From the NCBI RefSeq assembly GCF_019059575.1, contig NW_024881696.1, forward strand, positions 682,001 through 746,000: a stretch of 64,000 nucleotides of DNA, written 5' to 3'. The stretch comes from Amphibalanus amphitrite. Lineage: Eukaryota; Arthropoda; Thecostraca; Balanomorpha; Balanidae. Of this stretch, positions 11,291 to 24,674 are shown piece by piece. Below the pieces are notes generated by a model. It worked only from the letters and a program-made list of their open reading frames with translations, did not search any database and had not been told where the DNA came from. Position 1 is the stretch's first letter. Each line of letters opens with the position of its first letter. The position numbers and the translations under genes are program-made.

Positions 11291-13759
11291 TGTGACCGTG
11301 ACCCGCTCCCTCATGGATTTTACGATGCGTCATACGGAACAAATCCAATATCCCAGTTCCCGCTTCAAAATGACTCGACACCAGGCGCAGATCCCTTTTG
11401 CAGGCTGCCCCCTCCCCCAATAAAATCAATTACAATGCTTGTTTAATGGTGTTTGTGGAGGTCTGTAATTTCTTTAGGAAAAAAGACTAGTTAGTGCCAC
11501 TTCACGGGTCATTTTTTAAGGACAACGCGTTCAAACTCTGTTTTATCTCACCTAATTTGATAATAGCAAATGGTTGCACCCAATACGAACATGTTGCACA
11601 CCATCCCCTTTCAAGTGTTTGATATCGGAGCTTTACAGTAGTCAAGTGTGCTTGCTGCTTACGCCAACACCAGAGGCTATCTAGCGCTCTGACTGGGGAG
11701 CTAAAACCGGAGCATTCCTCACCACCTTGGCCGCCCTTCACCCCTGTTTACCCTCGACTCGTGTACGAGTTATGACGTCATTCAGACACTTTGACGATGA
11801 TCCGGGATTCCAGCGATTAGCGTAACATGCAGCCTGAAGGTTCGGGGAAGCAAAGGTCAAGAATGACAGAGTGATTCGGATGATCCGGAATTTAAAGTGT
11901 GGGTCGATCTGTTTAAAGGTCATTTGCGGGTGTAAACTGTGGATTGTGAGTATGGATCACTACTAACCAGCTGCTCCAAAGTCCCGCACCATTTACCAAT
12001 AATTGAGAGATCAAGTCATCCATACACGTTGCAGATGAACATGGGTTAGAGCTCTTTTAAAAGTTGGGTACATTGTCACATAAGAAAGTGCTAGCTTTCC
12101 GGGTGGTTACATATTACAAACGATAATGTCCTCTTGTGACACGTTTCATCGTGCTTTCCTGCAACCTATTTTTATTAGGTTCTCTATTGAGGGATGAATT
12201 ATTAGCGTTGTCAAATAAAATGATAAACATGAAATGGCACGGTGACAAAATGAACTATGGTAAAAAGTAGAATCAGACCAAGCTATACAATGCAGTTTGT
12301 GCTTTTTTTTACCTTATTGAACTATGTAAGTTATAATACGATGTTAAGTATATTGATTTGATGGGCTAAAAAACAAATCGCCGATGCAACGCGACATTTA
12401 CGCATTTATCCTTATCGATAGATTAGCGAGTTATTAGCATTATGTCAGGTAGGTCATTGACAGAACAGAACTATGAGAAAAATCGTCCCAATGTTGACGA
12501 AAACAGGGCCAAAACAGGTTGTCAAAAACCACCGAGTCATTCAGGTCATGGCTTGAAAGTCAAGGGATGCAGCACTGCTTATTTGCACATTGTTTGATTC
12601 TTGGACATGCCCAAATGTATCTTTCATTCTACACACCTTTGCAATTCAGATACACAGCACGGAATAAAGCATACCCAAGAAGTCCTAAGCCATCTCCGCA
12701 GCACAACTGGATTGTCCCTGTACTGCTCCCAGAATAATTCACAAACAACCTACCTGGCTGTGGGAGTGTTATTAGATATAGGAGAAGAGACATGCCATCG
12801 TCTCCTGATCACCTAATCTGAGTGGCTGTGGTCACGACTTCTTTGTCAGGATATACATATCACCTACCGAAGGTGAGAGGTGGCTGGATGAGAGCTACTG
12901 TTTCATCTCAATGACATGCAACTATAGGCTATAAACTAATAGGTTATAAGGCGAGCATGCTGCCTGTAACGGAGCTTGATATCACTGGATGAACATCTTA
13001 GTGTGCAGAAACCCTATTTAAGAGGAGATTAGAAGGCAGTATGAAGAAAAACAAGGCAACTTCGATAGTAAATAATTGAGCACAACCGCACACTCCTATT
13101 TCTTGTGGACGCCGATTTTTTCGAATTTGATGATGGGCCTGAAATGACATTACAGTCCCAAAATATATAATTCCATAATCTGCTGACAGCTGGCTAGCCA
13201 GTGCTGCATCTGCTCTCCTGTTGACATCAGATGACCACAATTTGACACGTCACACGACACTCTGCTGACGTGGACAGACATCAGCTGATTGACTTGCAGC
13301 GACAGTCCTGGGTACCCACACTCCACGGCATATACAGCCAGCCTAGTACTCGTGTAATTCGTCAACTCGTGTTACCAGTTAGATGGGTTTTGAGCTAACT
13401 TATAATATGATCGGTTAATGATTAGCGTAATACTCAGAAGCAGATTGCGGTGTTTGAAGGATTTCTAATTTTAGACTCAAAGCGTTTAGGTACTATTCTT
13501 ACTGACCACACCAGTTGTCTCCAAAAGGATCATTCGCTTATTGTTCCGGTAAGTATTTCATGGTATGCTGCACTTTCACCAATAGCTACGGCATTCGACT
13601 TATTCACAAAGGTTGCCAGCTTTCACCAATCCATCAATGCCCAAGCTTTCAGTGCATTTTGTTTCGCTCCCTTGTTTTACAACCTTGTTTTACTTTCATC
13701 CTGACTGAGGCAGACGGCGCACAGTCAACTCATACGGCGTCGTGCCTCAACATATCTGA
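11291..13759. other. AT-richer non-coding DNA
   Basis: About 2.5 kb with no supported gene. A single perfect CRE palindrome lies at 11773-11780. Confidence 0.55.
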
Positions 13760-16128
13760 ACCGGCCCCAGCGCGAGGTTAATTAGGCGCCCCCTCCACAG
13801 CTGCCGCCGATTTCAGCTAATGGCCTCGCCCAGCTATCAGCACCGTCTCTGTACCAATTGGCACGCTCTCGGCCGCTGGGACGGGGTCAGATCGTGCCGC
13901 ACCCCTCCCCTCCTCCCCTCCCCGGCCCGCTCTTCCACCAAGGCCAGGGCACGGGGACACGACGCGCGCGCCGTCCGCGATGCAGGGCACCCGCGACGTG
14001 AGGTAGACAGACGGGTCGGGACGAGACGGTCTTAGCTGCAGTCTGTATCGGTGTGGTCCGAATCCGGCCCTCACACTCTAGCCATGGGAGAGAGGGACCA
14101 GACCTGATGCGTATCTTTGTTCACACGCGTCGGATGCTTTCATCACTCCATCAGGGACACCTGGGAGCCGCAGGGAAAAATGCTGTCGCCGACTCGGGTC
14201 GCCGACTTTGATGTGGGAAGTTCTGGTTACTCTCGCTACGATGCGTCGCCTATTGCCGGGAGGTTTTGCCCGTTACATGCATCATTCATGAGTGGTCGTG
14301 GAGGAGACTGGCATTTATGCGATGATATCGCGCTCGGCTCTTAGCCTCGATGACCCCATGCAACGGTAATCCTTCTCGACCAGGATTCAGTGCATAATCG
14401 ATGAATTCATGAGTCATCAACATTCAGTCCACGATTTCATTCATTCTGACAGCGTATTACTCGATGGACATGTGTCGCGGTCCATGTTTGTCAATCTCCA
14501 GTCACCCACACCCCTGTGCCTCACGCCTGTCAGTCGTTTCTGAGAATCTCCGCCGATCCCTGGCAGTACGATGTGCCCGCGGCTCGCTTCGCCAGCTCGT
14601 GGGCCGCCCTCCCCCATCGGTCGCCGGTCTGGCACACCCGATCTGTAGTGTGGGAGGACAGCCGGTACGGCTAGGGAGGAGGAGACTCACCTGCGCCGGA
14701 AACATGCCCAATTACCCACCGACACCGCAGCCTATCGAAAGAACGTCGGCCACCCACGCGTCAGGGAGAAAAACCGCAAAGGTCATCAGACTAGGCGGGT
14801 CCCAGCGCTGGTCAACGCGGGAAACGAAGGAACGAGAGAAGCCCGCAGGGAGTCCGGCGTCGGGTCTCGATCAATGTGGGACGGCGCTCGGGGCAGCGGA
14901 GCTGGGCTGATATCACCGGCCAATGTTTGCTGAGTCTCCGTTTCGGGCATATTTACGCTGCCAGTCTGCCGGCCTCGTCAGAGCCGCTAACTGGTGCCCA
15001 ACATGCGTCGACGAAGAAAGTAAACGCGCCGCCATGTTTGTTGAAGCTGACGGAGATTCTGGGGAAGCTGCAGCGCGCTGCGCACCAGGAAATGGCCCCG
15101 GGCGAAATCGGGGACAGTGTGTTCCAGAGGGAGGCCACGACCTGTGGACACGGCGGGGCAGAGGCCTTGCGGCTGCCTGGAAACGCAAACAAATGGCGGA
15201 CGGGATATATTTTCATGTTCAACAAAAGATGAGATAATGCAATGCCAAGGCGTGAGATTTCTTCGCGGGATGTCGACCAATACTGCAGGCCGAGCAGACA
15301 CACATATGCACTTGTGAACGGTCACAGGCGAATAACCTCTTCTCGAAACTGTTTGCCTAAAAACTATAGAGTTTAAGATTTAAATCACCGTTTGAGCTGA
15401 TTCTCACACATTTCCCCCGTTAGATGACGACAAACGGACACTGTGGAGATGGCGAGATGTCGCCTCTTCTCGCCGTGTGAGAAGAAGAAAATTGATAACG
15501 CCAGACAGTTGACGACCACAAAACAAGCCGACGGTGTGAAAACGGAGACAGTCACTTCTATTACCGCTACAGTGATTTAATTTTGGCATCACCTAGATGA
15601 GTCAGCCGAAAGGTGATCTAAACAGGTGTAACGCATCTCAATTTTATTCACCTTGACAAAAACAAAACAGGTGCACACATCACAAAGCCGCATCGATCAG
15701 TCGCTAACCTCGTTACCAGCCCCAGGCTGTGCCGACCTCTCTCTCACCTGCGTGTGGCCAGGGGGCCGTCTCTGTCTCTCCTCGGCCGCGCAGCCTCCTC
15801 TCTGCGCGACATCGCCCCGTGTCAATATTTGGGAAATCTGACCTGTCACCGGACGTAACCGCCCGGGGCGCCGGCGCCGCTACTGGGCCAAGGCCGTCGG
15901 AATCGGGAGCATCGGGCCGGCCGGCCGACGGCCCGGCGCGGCGCGGCGCGGCTGGCGGAAGCTGCAGCGCTCTCGACGATCGATTGTTCATCCCGGCGAC
16001 ACCGCGGAGGTGGGCCGGCCAGGCGGACGGCGCGCGCCGCACTCTGCCCTCGCGTCGATCCCGACAGAGAGAGGAGTGGAGGAGGAAGAGAGGTGGGGAT
16101 GGGAGGGATAGAGGTCAGAGGCGACTGG
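13760..16128. other. GC-rich block with several CpG islands
   Basis: CpG-dense patches at about 13,760-14,060, 14,470-15,210 and 15,700-16,110. Frames of 100-150 codons overlap on both strands (for example 14464-14910 and 15729-16154). They lack domains, and their Arg/Pro/Ala/Gly-rich composition simply reflects base composition. Confidence 0.5.
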
Positions 16129-16437
16129 TGACAGCTGGCTGCCGCAGAGATTGATAACTGTTTAAAAAGTAACTGTGTGACAGCTGGTTTGGGGTGACAT
16201 CTGACTGTGGTGACAGTCACAGGTGACTGTCACCATGTTAGCTGAGTCAGGATCACCACCTTGACATCTGACTGTTGCAGAGGCTGTCGCGGCCACAGCT
16301 GACTGATTCAGGACAGCTGGCTATGATGACAGCTACCGCCGACTGTTGTCTCTTTAGCTAAAGTTGGTGACAGCTAGCCGAGGTGACAGCAACTGCGGTC
16401 GACAGCTACCTGACCGCGCTGCCAAAATAGCTGACAG
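16129..16437. promoter_or_regulatory. Homotypic cluster of TGACAG (TALE) and CAGCTG (E-box) motifs
   Basis: Perfect TGACAG occurs at 16129, 16178, 16211, 16327, 16368, 16384 and 16432 on the plus strand and at 16227-16232 on the minus strand: eight in 310 bp. CAGCTG E-boxes occur at 16132, 16181, 16296 and 16314, two of them fused to TGACAG as TGACAGCTG. TGACAG is the core site of Meis/Prep/TGIF homeodomain proteins, and CAGCTG is a bHLH site. The region also looks like a decayed minisatellite, so the cluster may have arisen by local duplication. Confidence 0.45.
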
Positions 16438-17319
16438 TTCCCGTAACATCTGACCGCCGTCGAGACATCCCACTGCCAACATCGCGGCCGAGTGGCCCCG
16501 TGACGGCTCACTGTCCCGCCAGAGGAGGCGGCACATCAGAGGACGAAGGACGCCAGCCAACTGCCCCACTGCGCACCGGCTATAATGAGTGTCCTGTTCG
16601 CCCACCCGTGGCCAGACGGGGGCGGGGTCGGGCGGAGCGGGCGTGCTGGCTGAGACGGTCTCGGGTCAGACAGATTCACCATGGGACTCGAGGATAAGGC
16701 CTAGGGATTAGCGGCTAGCCGTCGTCAGAACGGAAGGGTGCGTGATGTTCTAGGGAGCGGTCGTGGCCTGGCTCAGTTTTTCTCGTTTCTCATCTGATGA
16801 TTGTGCTCCGGCGCAGGCCTGGAGATCGGGGATCTTTGGTGAAGCCCCGGAGTTTCGGCCCGTGTGTGAACAGGACCGAGTGAGGCCCGTGGAACTGAGC
16901 AGACGGAGTCATGACCAGGCGCGGCGTGACTGGTCGGATAACGTCGGCAAAAATCGATTCACTGCCAGCGCCTCCTTTGATAATACTGCCGGTTAGTATT
17001 AATAAATTAAGAACCGGAGACCTGCTACTTTCTGAGGCACTGCTTTTGCATTAAATTTGAACAATAAAAGAAGAGATACATTCAATCATCACAAATAATA
17101 AATATTCAAGTACAAAACATGAGTTCAAGTTTCAAGTTTTCTTACTTCTGAAAGGTAAACATGCTCTGCAAACTAGAACAGCCTTCGATTTTAGCGTTTT
17201 AACTGTGTAAAGTCTGGAAGAGAAAAGCATAAACAGGATTAACATTAAACATATTCCCAAATTAGATTATGAAATTAAGCAGCACCAGCAGTTATCCAAG
17301 CTATGTCAGGTGTGCGTTT
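16438..17319. other. Non-coding DNA, no gene seen
   Basis: GC-rich to about 16,970, then AT-rich. No supported gene. Confidence 0.55.
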
Positions 17320-17720
17320 ACCAGCCCAATAACCGCCGGCGGGCCGGTTGTTTGGCTGTGTGCCGGCGTGCGGAGGAGGCGGGCTTGTTTTCCAAGCCGA
17401 CCGAGCCGTTTGTTTTGCCTTGTTGTCGGGCGGCGGCCGCGACGGTGTGGGGGAGTTGGCCGCATCTCCGAGAAGCCGCAGAGATCCCAGCGCAGACGGC
17501 AAAAACCGACGCGGCGCGGGCGGGGCTGGCGGGCGGGCGGAGCGGGGCGGGGGCGGGGCTGATGCCCTGTCGGTCCGGGCTGTGTGGTCCGCAGCCAGCC
17601 CTGCCAAGTTCCGGCGAGCTCTCCAACCCGCGGCACCTGCACCGAGCGGCTGCCAACGGCCGCAGATGCGGCCGCCGCCCGGCCCTGTGACCCTATTACC
17701 GGGTTTACGCGCCGGCGCAG
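17320..17720. other. CpG island
   Basis: Very GC- and CpG-rich sequence giving open frames of 95-130 codons in most frames of both strands, a compositional effect. It may be an unmethylated promoter or enhancer; no downstream gene could be identified. Confidence 0.45.
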
Positions 17721-20700
17721 CGGTAAAACACAGGATTAGACACTAAATGGGATTTGGCATCCAATACAAACGCGCCGAGCTAAAAATATGCTGCAAGGTG
17801 GGGCAAAAACAAATGTAATACAACACGAGTAGCTGACAAAGAGACAGGCTTTTCAAAAGCGAGAGTTTATAAACAAAACGAAATAAATTACAGTGGCCAT
17901 CAAATGATGAGACACTGCCTTCCTCTCAGATACTGTGTTTAACAATCCCCCTTTTATACCAGGACTGAGGACAGCAGCATATTACCCGTATCTGAAAACA
18001 CTGAAGACACCATTCAAAGTAGTTGCCATTGACATTGGCTAACTGCAGTGACAATGACCTCATATGTAAACTGTGATGAACAACTGGCCTTTGACTCCCA
18101 CCAATGCATTCAAACTTCACGGCGAAACCTACAAATGACCGTATGATAATAAGGGTCACACCGCAAGGTCTGCATTTTTCACCAGCAGCATGATGCAAAC
18201 CTGGGGGAGGCGATACCGCAAAAGGGAACTCTGCCAAGGGTTTTCCGGATCGACTACAAGGGTCTGGGTGACCAAAGGCAGCCAGACAGGAGAAGCTTCG
18301 CAAGATACCGTTCGATTCGGTGGAAAAGACCCGCAGTTGAGATTGAAGTTCCATGTTTCTTGGTGACGTGGGAGGTATCGTGTGCATTGTGTCACCGAGG
18401 GCAGCATCTGAATGCCGCCGGCTCACAGTGATCAGGCTCACCCACACGACAGGCGTTCAGGCCCAACAGGGGCTGGGCGGGGACTTGTCGCTGGCGTCAA
18501 GACTAAGGTAGAAGCTCTAAAACAACTGAAGTCTCAATGTCTTCCGAGTTCACAGATAGACTACTTTGCAAGTTGACGTCATGAACCAAACACGGCCACA
18601 AACACACCTGTTCCCCCACAATGTTGACAACCAAATCGGCAGGCAGGTGCTACGAGTCTTACATCAGGCAGGGTCCCACAAGCACCGGCGGTGACCCAGC
18701 AGCGGCACGGAGGCGTCGCCCGGCAGTCCCTACCCCCGCGCGGGTCCCGCCCACCTGACACACACGCAGGTGCGGACACGACACGGAACCCCTGTTTACG
18801 TGACCGGACCCGGCCCAAACCGGCAGAACGGGAAGGGAGCGGGCGGGCAGAGCAGCGGGCAGGGCTGCGTGACCACCTCGGGTAGAGATTGTCTCATGAG
18901 ATGACACCGTTGGTCGCCAGGTGGACCGAGAGCCGCGCCCAGTCAGCTGATGCAATGGTTCTGACTTCTGACGGACATTGGAGAGATTATCCCTCAAAAG
19001 TGGATAGAGATATTATGTGGCCCATTCAGAATATGCCTAATGAAGGGATTAGTTTCAAATAATTCAATATAAATGATGTGAAGTCACCATACAAACGTCA
19101 TGGTAAATGGATACGTCCAGAGGTTACTATATGCACATAAGACAGATCATGATGTATACTCGATCATCCATGCTTAGCGAGCCTCACGGGCTTTGTAATC
19201 GTGAAGAAGAAGAAGAGCGTCCCCTATGGCTTTACATTCCCCATTAATGCGTCTTTAGATGCTACATGACAGCAATCGATGTCAAATTATGTGCCTCGAC
19301 TAGCCGTCATGCAACTTAGTGGAGTGTCTGGCAAATCCACACTTTTATTCTCAATATATCAATCTTGCCATTTGTATTATAACTATTTCTATCATTCAAA
19401 CCTAACATGTCAATGGCCAGAAAGGCTAATCAACAGGAGCAGTCATATTAGCTATTCTGTTTACTTTCATCGATACATATGGCTTGTTAGATCCTTCTGA
19501 ATTATATACTGCGACATACTGCGACAAATGAAGCCACATATGTGGCTGCATTTTGACTCCTGATGCGTAGTGGAGCAAGACTGACGTGGATTAATGGAGA
19601 TCACATTCGGTATGAGCAGATTAATTTGATTGCCCCAGATGATTCATTGGTTTGTGCATATAATATGAGCATAGTTAAATGTGGAAATGAGCTAAACCTA
19701 ATGAAATGCACTGACCTATTGCTCCGCTATTTTAATGTTAAACTTTAATTGGGAAAATCGTCCATAGTTTTCAAGAAGACCGCGTTTATGCCAGTGAGCG
19801 TCACTATCCCTTTTTGAAAAATATAACGCAAGGGAATTAAGTCCACACACGACATTGAAAGCATGGAGTGCTAAGATCATCGATCAGAAGGCAATAACAA
19901 ATACGAAAGTAGCTGCTTAAAAAGTTGTTTTTATGACGTGTCAAGAAATACCACAATGGACCGTCTGCTTGAATTAGCTACCATGCTACACTCAACCCCA
20001 GTGCCTTCAATAACTGGCCTATAACCGGCACTCTGACTCGCCTGGCGACGGGAGATACCCACTCAGTCGTCACCCCTCCCCGTTCTGGCCCCGCTCAAAG
20101 CCGTATCTTTTCACACAGTGACACCGGCGCTGCTGAACGTTCGAACACCACCGGAACTCCGCGCCGGGCAGATCCGGTTCGATGCATTAGCGAACGGCAA
20201 CGAGGCAGAAGCCAGACCGCGCCGCGGCAGACCGATTGTCGGGGATTGGTGTACGGATCGGTTCAGTCTCACCGGATTTAGAACGACCTCGGGGTACGGG
20301 TTCAGTCTCCCCGGATACAGAGCGGGCTGATGGCCGGAGAGGAAATGATCCTCCCACATTCGTGGCAATTAAAAGTTTGAAACTATTGAATATCATTTTG
20401 CTCTATGTAATAAGCAAATACGAAACAAATATGCCCTTTGGTATGGATGCACTAAGCAATTAATTTAGTCTGCATTGAACACAAATCCACTCAATTAGTT
20501 AGCTTGCTGCTTTTCCTTTGAAAGCGTATTCAAGCTTTCACTCAAGCACTGCAAATCATTAAGCACATTTACCGAGGTTTTAATCGCGTTACGCTACGCT
20601 CAGATGTCGTCTCTCGCCCAATCCTTGACACCTGCTCCGCTGTGCACATGTGCACACTGCTCCCGTCACGAGACAGTCCGATTCTGATCGGGAGAAAATC

Positions 20701-21410
20701 CACCTCTCGCGCGATGACGTCACGTGCGCAAGTGAGATGTGCAGAGCTTCGGCGATGCAGCGGCATGAAAGCAGGCCGCCAGATAAAATGTTCAAATAAA
20801 ACGTCATAGTGCTGTAATTTGCACGACGAACGATAGATACTTCGCTGTGTGGAAGCACTCATTGCTCGCTATGACGTGAGAAGCTTCCGATTACATCATT
20901 TTAGAAATTACTCAAGTGTTCTCTGAAATAAGATGAAATAAGATCGGTGCGACATCCAATAAGCCGGAACAAGTGTATTTCGTCATTAGCGTGTTCTACA
21001 TAGCCTAGAATGAGAGACATCCTGATTGTGTTATCAGTGTCTCTGAAAAAGGACAGTGTGAGATGATCGTGATCAATGGAAACATTCTAAATTCATTTTA
21101 GGTAAAAATGCAGCATCCTGTTACTTAGTGAGGCTCAGGTCAGAGTGCTCCTCGATTTGATTGATTGAGAAGTATATTGAGAGCTCAGCCATGCACTCTC
21201 AGCTTGACTAGGTCATTACTCGGGCTCTGAAACGTTTTTTCTTCACTGCCACACATAAAAAAATGGTGGAATACGAGTAAAAAAAAAAACACTTATAAAA
21301 ATAGCACACACTTGAGGAAAATAAAACACTTGAAACCACCTCCCGGCTCCCACAAGTCACCACCCTTGTAATTACAATATGTATATCTGAACGTATGCGC
21401 GGAGAGTATG
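17721..21410. other. Non-coding DNA with small GC-rich patches
   Basis: GC-rich patches at about 18,680-18,890 and 20,030-20,340. In the second, a segment containing GTTCAGTCTC-CCGGAT is imperfectly repeated near 20,260 and 20,300. Perfect CRE palindromes lie at 18574-18581 and 20715-20722, the latter continuing into CACGTG. The 173-codon minus frame at 17926-18447 has no recognisable feature. Confidence 0.5.
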
Positions 21411-21472
21411 CGTGCATGTAGGCATGCATGCATACTTGTATGTTTGTATGCATGCATGTATGGATGGATGGG
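21411..21472 (+). repeat. ATGC/TATG-rich microsatellite
   Basis: Irregular repeats of GCATGCATG, TATGTTTGTATG and ATGGATGG over about 60 bp. Confidence 0.8.
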
Positions 21473-23659
21473 TCAATGCACTAACATATAAAGTGATTGT
21501 GCAACTGCACAAGGACACTTATACAGGCGAGCCTACCCCTGGGTGTTTCCGTAAAAATTGGCGCTCTATTGGCTTCAGGCTCCGCCTTTCAGTGCTTCCC
21601 ACTTGTATTCTTCGGTTTGTCTTTCAATACCAAAAGTGGGAGGCAAAGATGAGTCAGCAACAATTTCTCAGAGTCGTTGCTGGGTAATCATGCTTTGAAA
21701 GAACAACTGATTATTGTTCAACTGAATTTCCGCATCAAATTCGCTGCAACTTAGCACTATAATGGAAGGTAATGCTTCTCTGTTCAATGTTAGCGACAAA
21801 TGAGGCTAAAACAATAGATTTTAACGTCCGACCTTTGCAAAAGCTGAGGGATATGATCATTGGGACTATATCTAGGTACTAGCTGTTCTTCCCCAAGCAT
21901 AGGTCTCTTCAACTCCGTCCAATGACTAACTTATCCATGACTGCTGCAATTGATGGAAGATATTAGAAATATTCGGAAGAGCGCATGTTTCTGATATGAT
22001 GATATCGCACGGCAAATCGGTTACACACTTTTCCCCTTTCCCATCACCGTTCTGAACTGCCAGTGTGCCATGAAACTTATGCCTTGCGATCGATCCGGGT
22101 TCTTTTTCCCTGTCAGCTGATGAAACCTTGCACTCATGACTGATGCAACATGAGAGCATGCACCAAATAAAGCGCTGTTTACACATGAAAATGCAAAAAT
22201 GCACTTCGATCGTCAATATACACTGACAAAAATCCTGACTCCCCATGACACCCTCAAGGGGAATTCACCAAAACGACACCCCAAAACTCCCAGGTGGATA
22301 TTACATAGAATAAACACACACTTTTTTCCTATTGATAAGGCAAAGCAACAACATGTCATTAATATATGAACCCTTTTACTGCAACGAATAGGTTTCGGAG
22401 GCTAACTGTGAGCTTGCCATGGCGTGAGTTAAAACCATGTAGAAGAAGAAAAAAAGGTGTTCGTGCATACCACCATAGCACATTCACAGAAGAAGCATGT
22501 TAAACCTGATTCTTGAACACTAGAAACGCCAGTCACTCCTTATAGGGTCGCCCATTTTCCAAAGCAGAACAGCATTGAAACCACCATTTGAAGGCAGTGC
22601 TTCCAAATCACTGGAATGAGGTAAGTAAAATACCATGAAGTATTAATTGTTAAGAACTAAAATTTCAAAAACTTTACAGGCTCGACACGGATGTGGCACG
22701 ATGCCACACTTTTCTCATTGCAATGTACGAATTTTTAGCTAAAAAAGGTGGATCGTAAAAAGTTGTGCCGCAAATGGTTTTGGTCAGCACTCCTACCGTC
22801 GTCAACATTTAAGTGCCAAGTGCTGCTCACACGATACTGCCGAGTAGTTAAGTCACTTACTCGGCCGAGAGTGCACACTGCCTATGTCACTGCGCTGTGT
22901 GTTCTGTGCACTGTGCAGAAGGTTCGAGGGATAGACCCTTCGCCAATGTTGGGGGCCATTACGTCTTGGCTGCGGCAGATTTATCTGAGAGGGACTCAGT
23001 CGGCCGCAAAGAAGGAAGTGGTGCAGCTTGCGGCAAGGGCGAGCAAGGCGCTGCCTTTGTGACCGCGTTGCCATACCGGGCCATGGCGTGCGATAGAGAA
23101 TCAGTGATCTCATCGAGAGAGCTCGCCAGGCTAGAGAGCTGCAGCAGCCTGCCACTCTTGACGGCCCCAGCCGGCCAAAGACGACGGAACGGAGCTGCAC
23201 CTGTCCAATCCACGAGACAAAAGGAGGGGATGGACGGAGGCAGACTCGCCACGTCCGCTGATGAAACCGTATCTAGACTGACATCTAGCCCTGACATTGA
23301 CTCGGCCCATCACCGACAGCCGCCACGTGTCACCGCGTCAGCTCAACGTCCCGCGCGTCCCCGGCCGAGGACAATGCGGTCAACAGGTCACGACATGGGT
23401 CATTGTCTCGAGCTCGCGCGGGCGCCGCGGGCGCTTCCTGGCGTGCCGACGCGCGGCCGTCGCCACAACACCGCTCATCGCCGCCGCTCGTCAATTAGTG
23501 GACAGAATGCAGCCGAGTCAGCACCGTTGCATGACAGGCCTCACCATGAGCCGTCAGTTCCAGCGACCGCATTTGGTCTGCACGCCATATCGGTTCGGAC
23601 GTTATTGTCCTCCAAGCTGCCTCAGCAACACCCAAGGTGATTGTTCTCGCGCTCTTGCT
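21473..23659. other. Non-coding DNA; GC-rich from about 22,860
   Basis: No supported gene. The 247-codon plus frame at 22897-23640 lies in CpG-rich DNA, overlaps comparable minus-strand frames and has no recognisable domain, so I do not call it. Confidence 0.5.
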
Positions 23660-23826
<167 letters not shown>

Positions 23827-24670
23827 CTCGCGCACACGCGTGTCATCCTGCCCAACCATCGTCCACTTAAATACATTATGGTCGGCTTGTTTCAACAACG
23901 GCCCCCAGGACAGTAATTGAATGAAAGATGGCGATGACTACCACGTGGGCCGTGTGCGCGGTGTATCGTCTGCCCTAAGCTCGTCTGTTCTCGTCTGTCC
24001 CTGGGTAGATGAGCCAATTCGTTGTGCGTTTGCGGTCAGACGGCAGGATGTGCTTATTGAGTTGAGCGCGTTGAGGTCATGTGAGTCAAATGAGCTCGTT
24101 TGTTGTGCGTGGGTGACAATTGTCAGTGACACCAGCAGCCACGCGGCACTCACGTGCTGGAAACGATATTCAGATCAGAAGAATATCTCCCATCCGTATA
24201 GCCTTATCATACGGAACTGGTGTCACCGCATATGGCGCATCGAATCCAGAGTCTCTAACCGGTCTATCCCGGATTCGAAATATGAGACCTGTCATTCTTG
24301 AGACCGTTGCTACTTACGGCGCTGTATTATCACCAAATATTCTCTAATTCCAATTAGTGGCCTGTACAAATCTTCTCCCGTCGGACGAAGAGCTTCAGAT
24401 GAAGTGCTTCTTTGTTGTGTGCTGGGCGGGGCCGGTGGCTGCCTTTCAGGCAATCACCGTTCATTCGTGATGATGGCCGACTCACCCCCTCCGGCGGTAC
24501 CGCGGGGTGGTTCTTCCCGTGATCGTGCAGCTAGCTCCGAGGAATGGGGAGGCGGCTGTGCCCGCTCCTCCCTCAGTGGAAACAGACAGGAGGACTGAGG
24601 CAGAGTTGAATAAATCCCCGGCGGCTGAGGGCAAACGCAGTCGAGTTAACATGGATGTGACTTAAATGAA
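23827..24670. other. Non-coding DNA, no gene seen
   Basis: Includes a GC-rich patch at about 24,380-24,620. Nothing recognised. Confidence 0.55.
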
Positions 24671-24674
24671 TTAA

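Noticed and set aside
17926..18447. 173-codon minus frame
   Set aside because: No domain, signal or membrane pattern; treated as chance.
19170..22460. Possible SINE tails (GAAGAAGAAG near 19,203 and 22,442)
   Set aside because: The preceding sequences align poorly and no Pol III A/B boxes are visible.
22897..23640. 247-codon plus frame
   Set aside because: CpG-rich DNA, overlapped by minus frames, no domain, no splice context.
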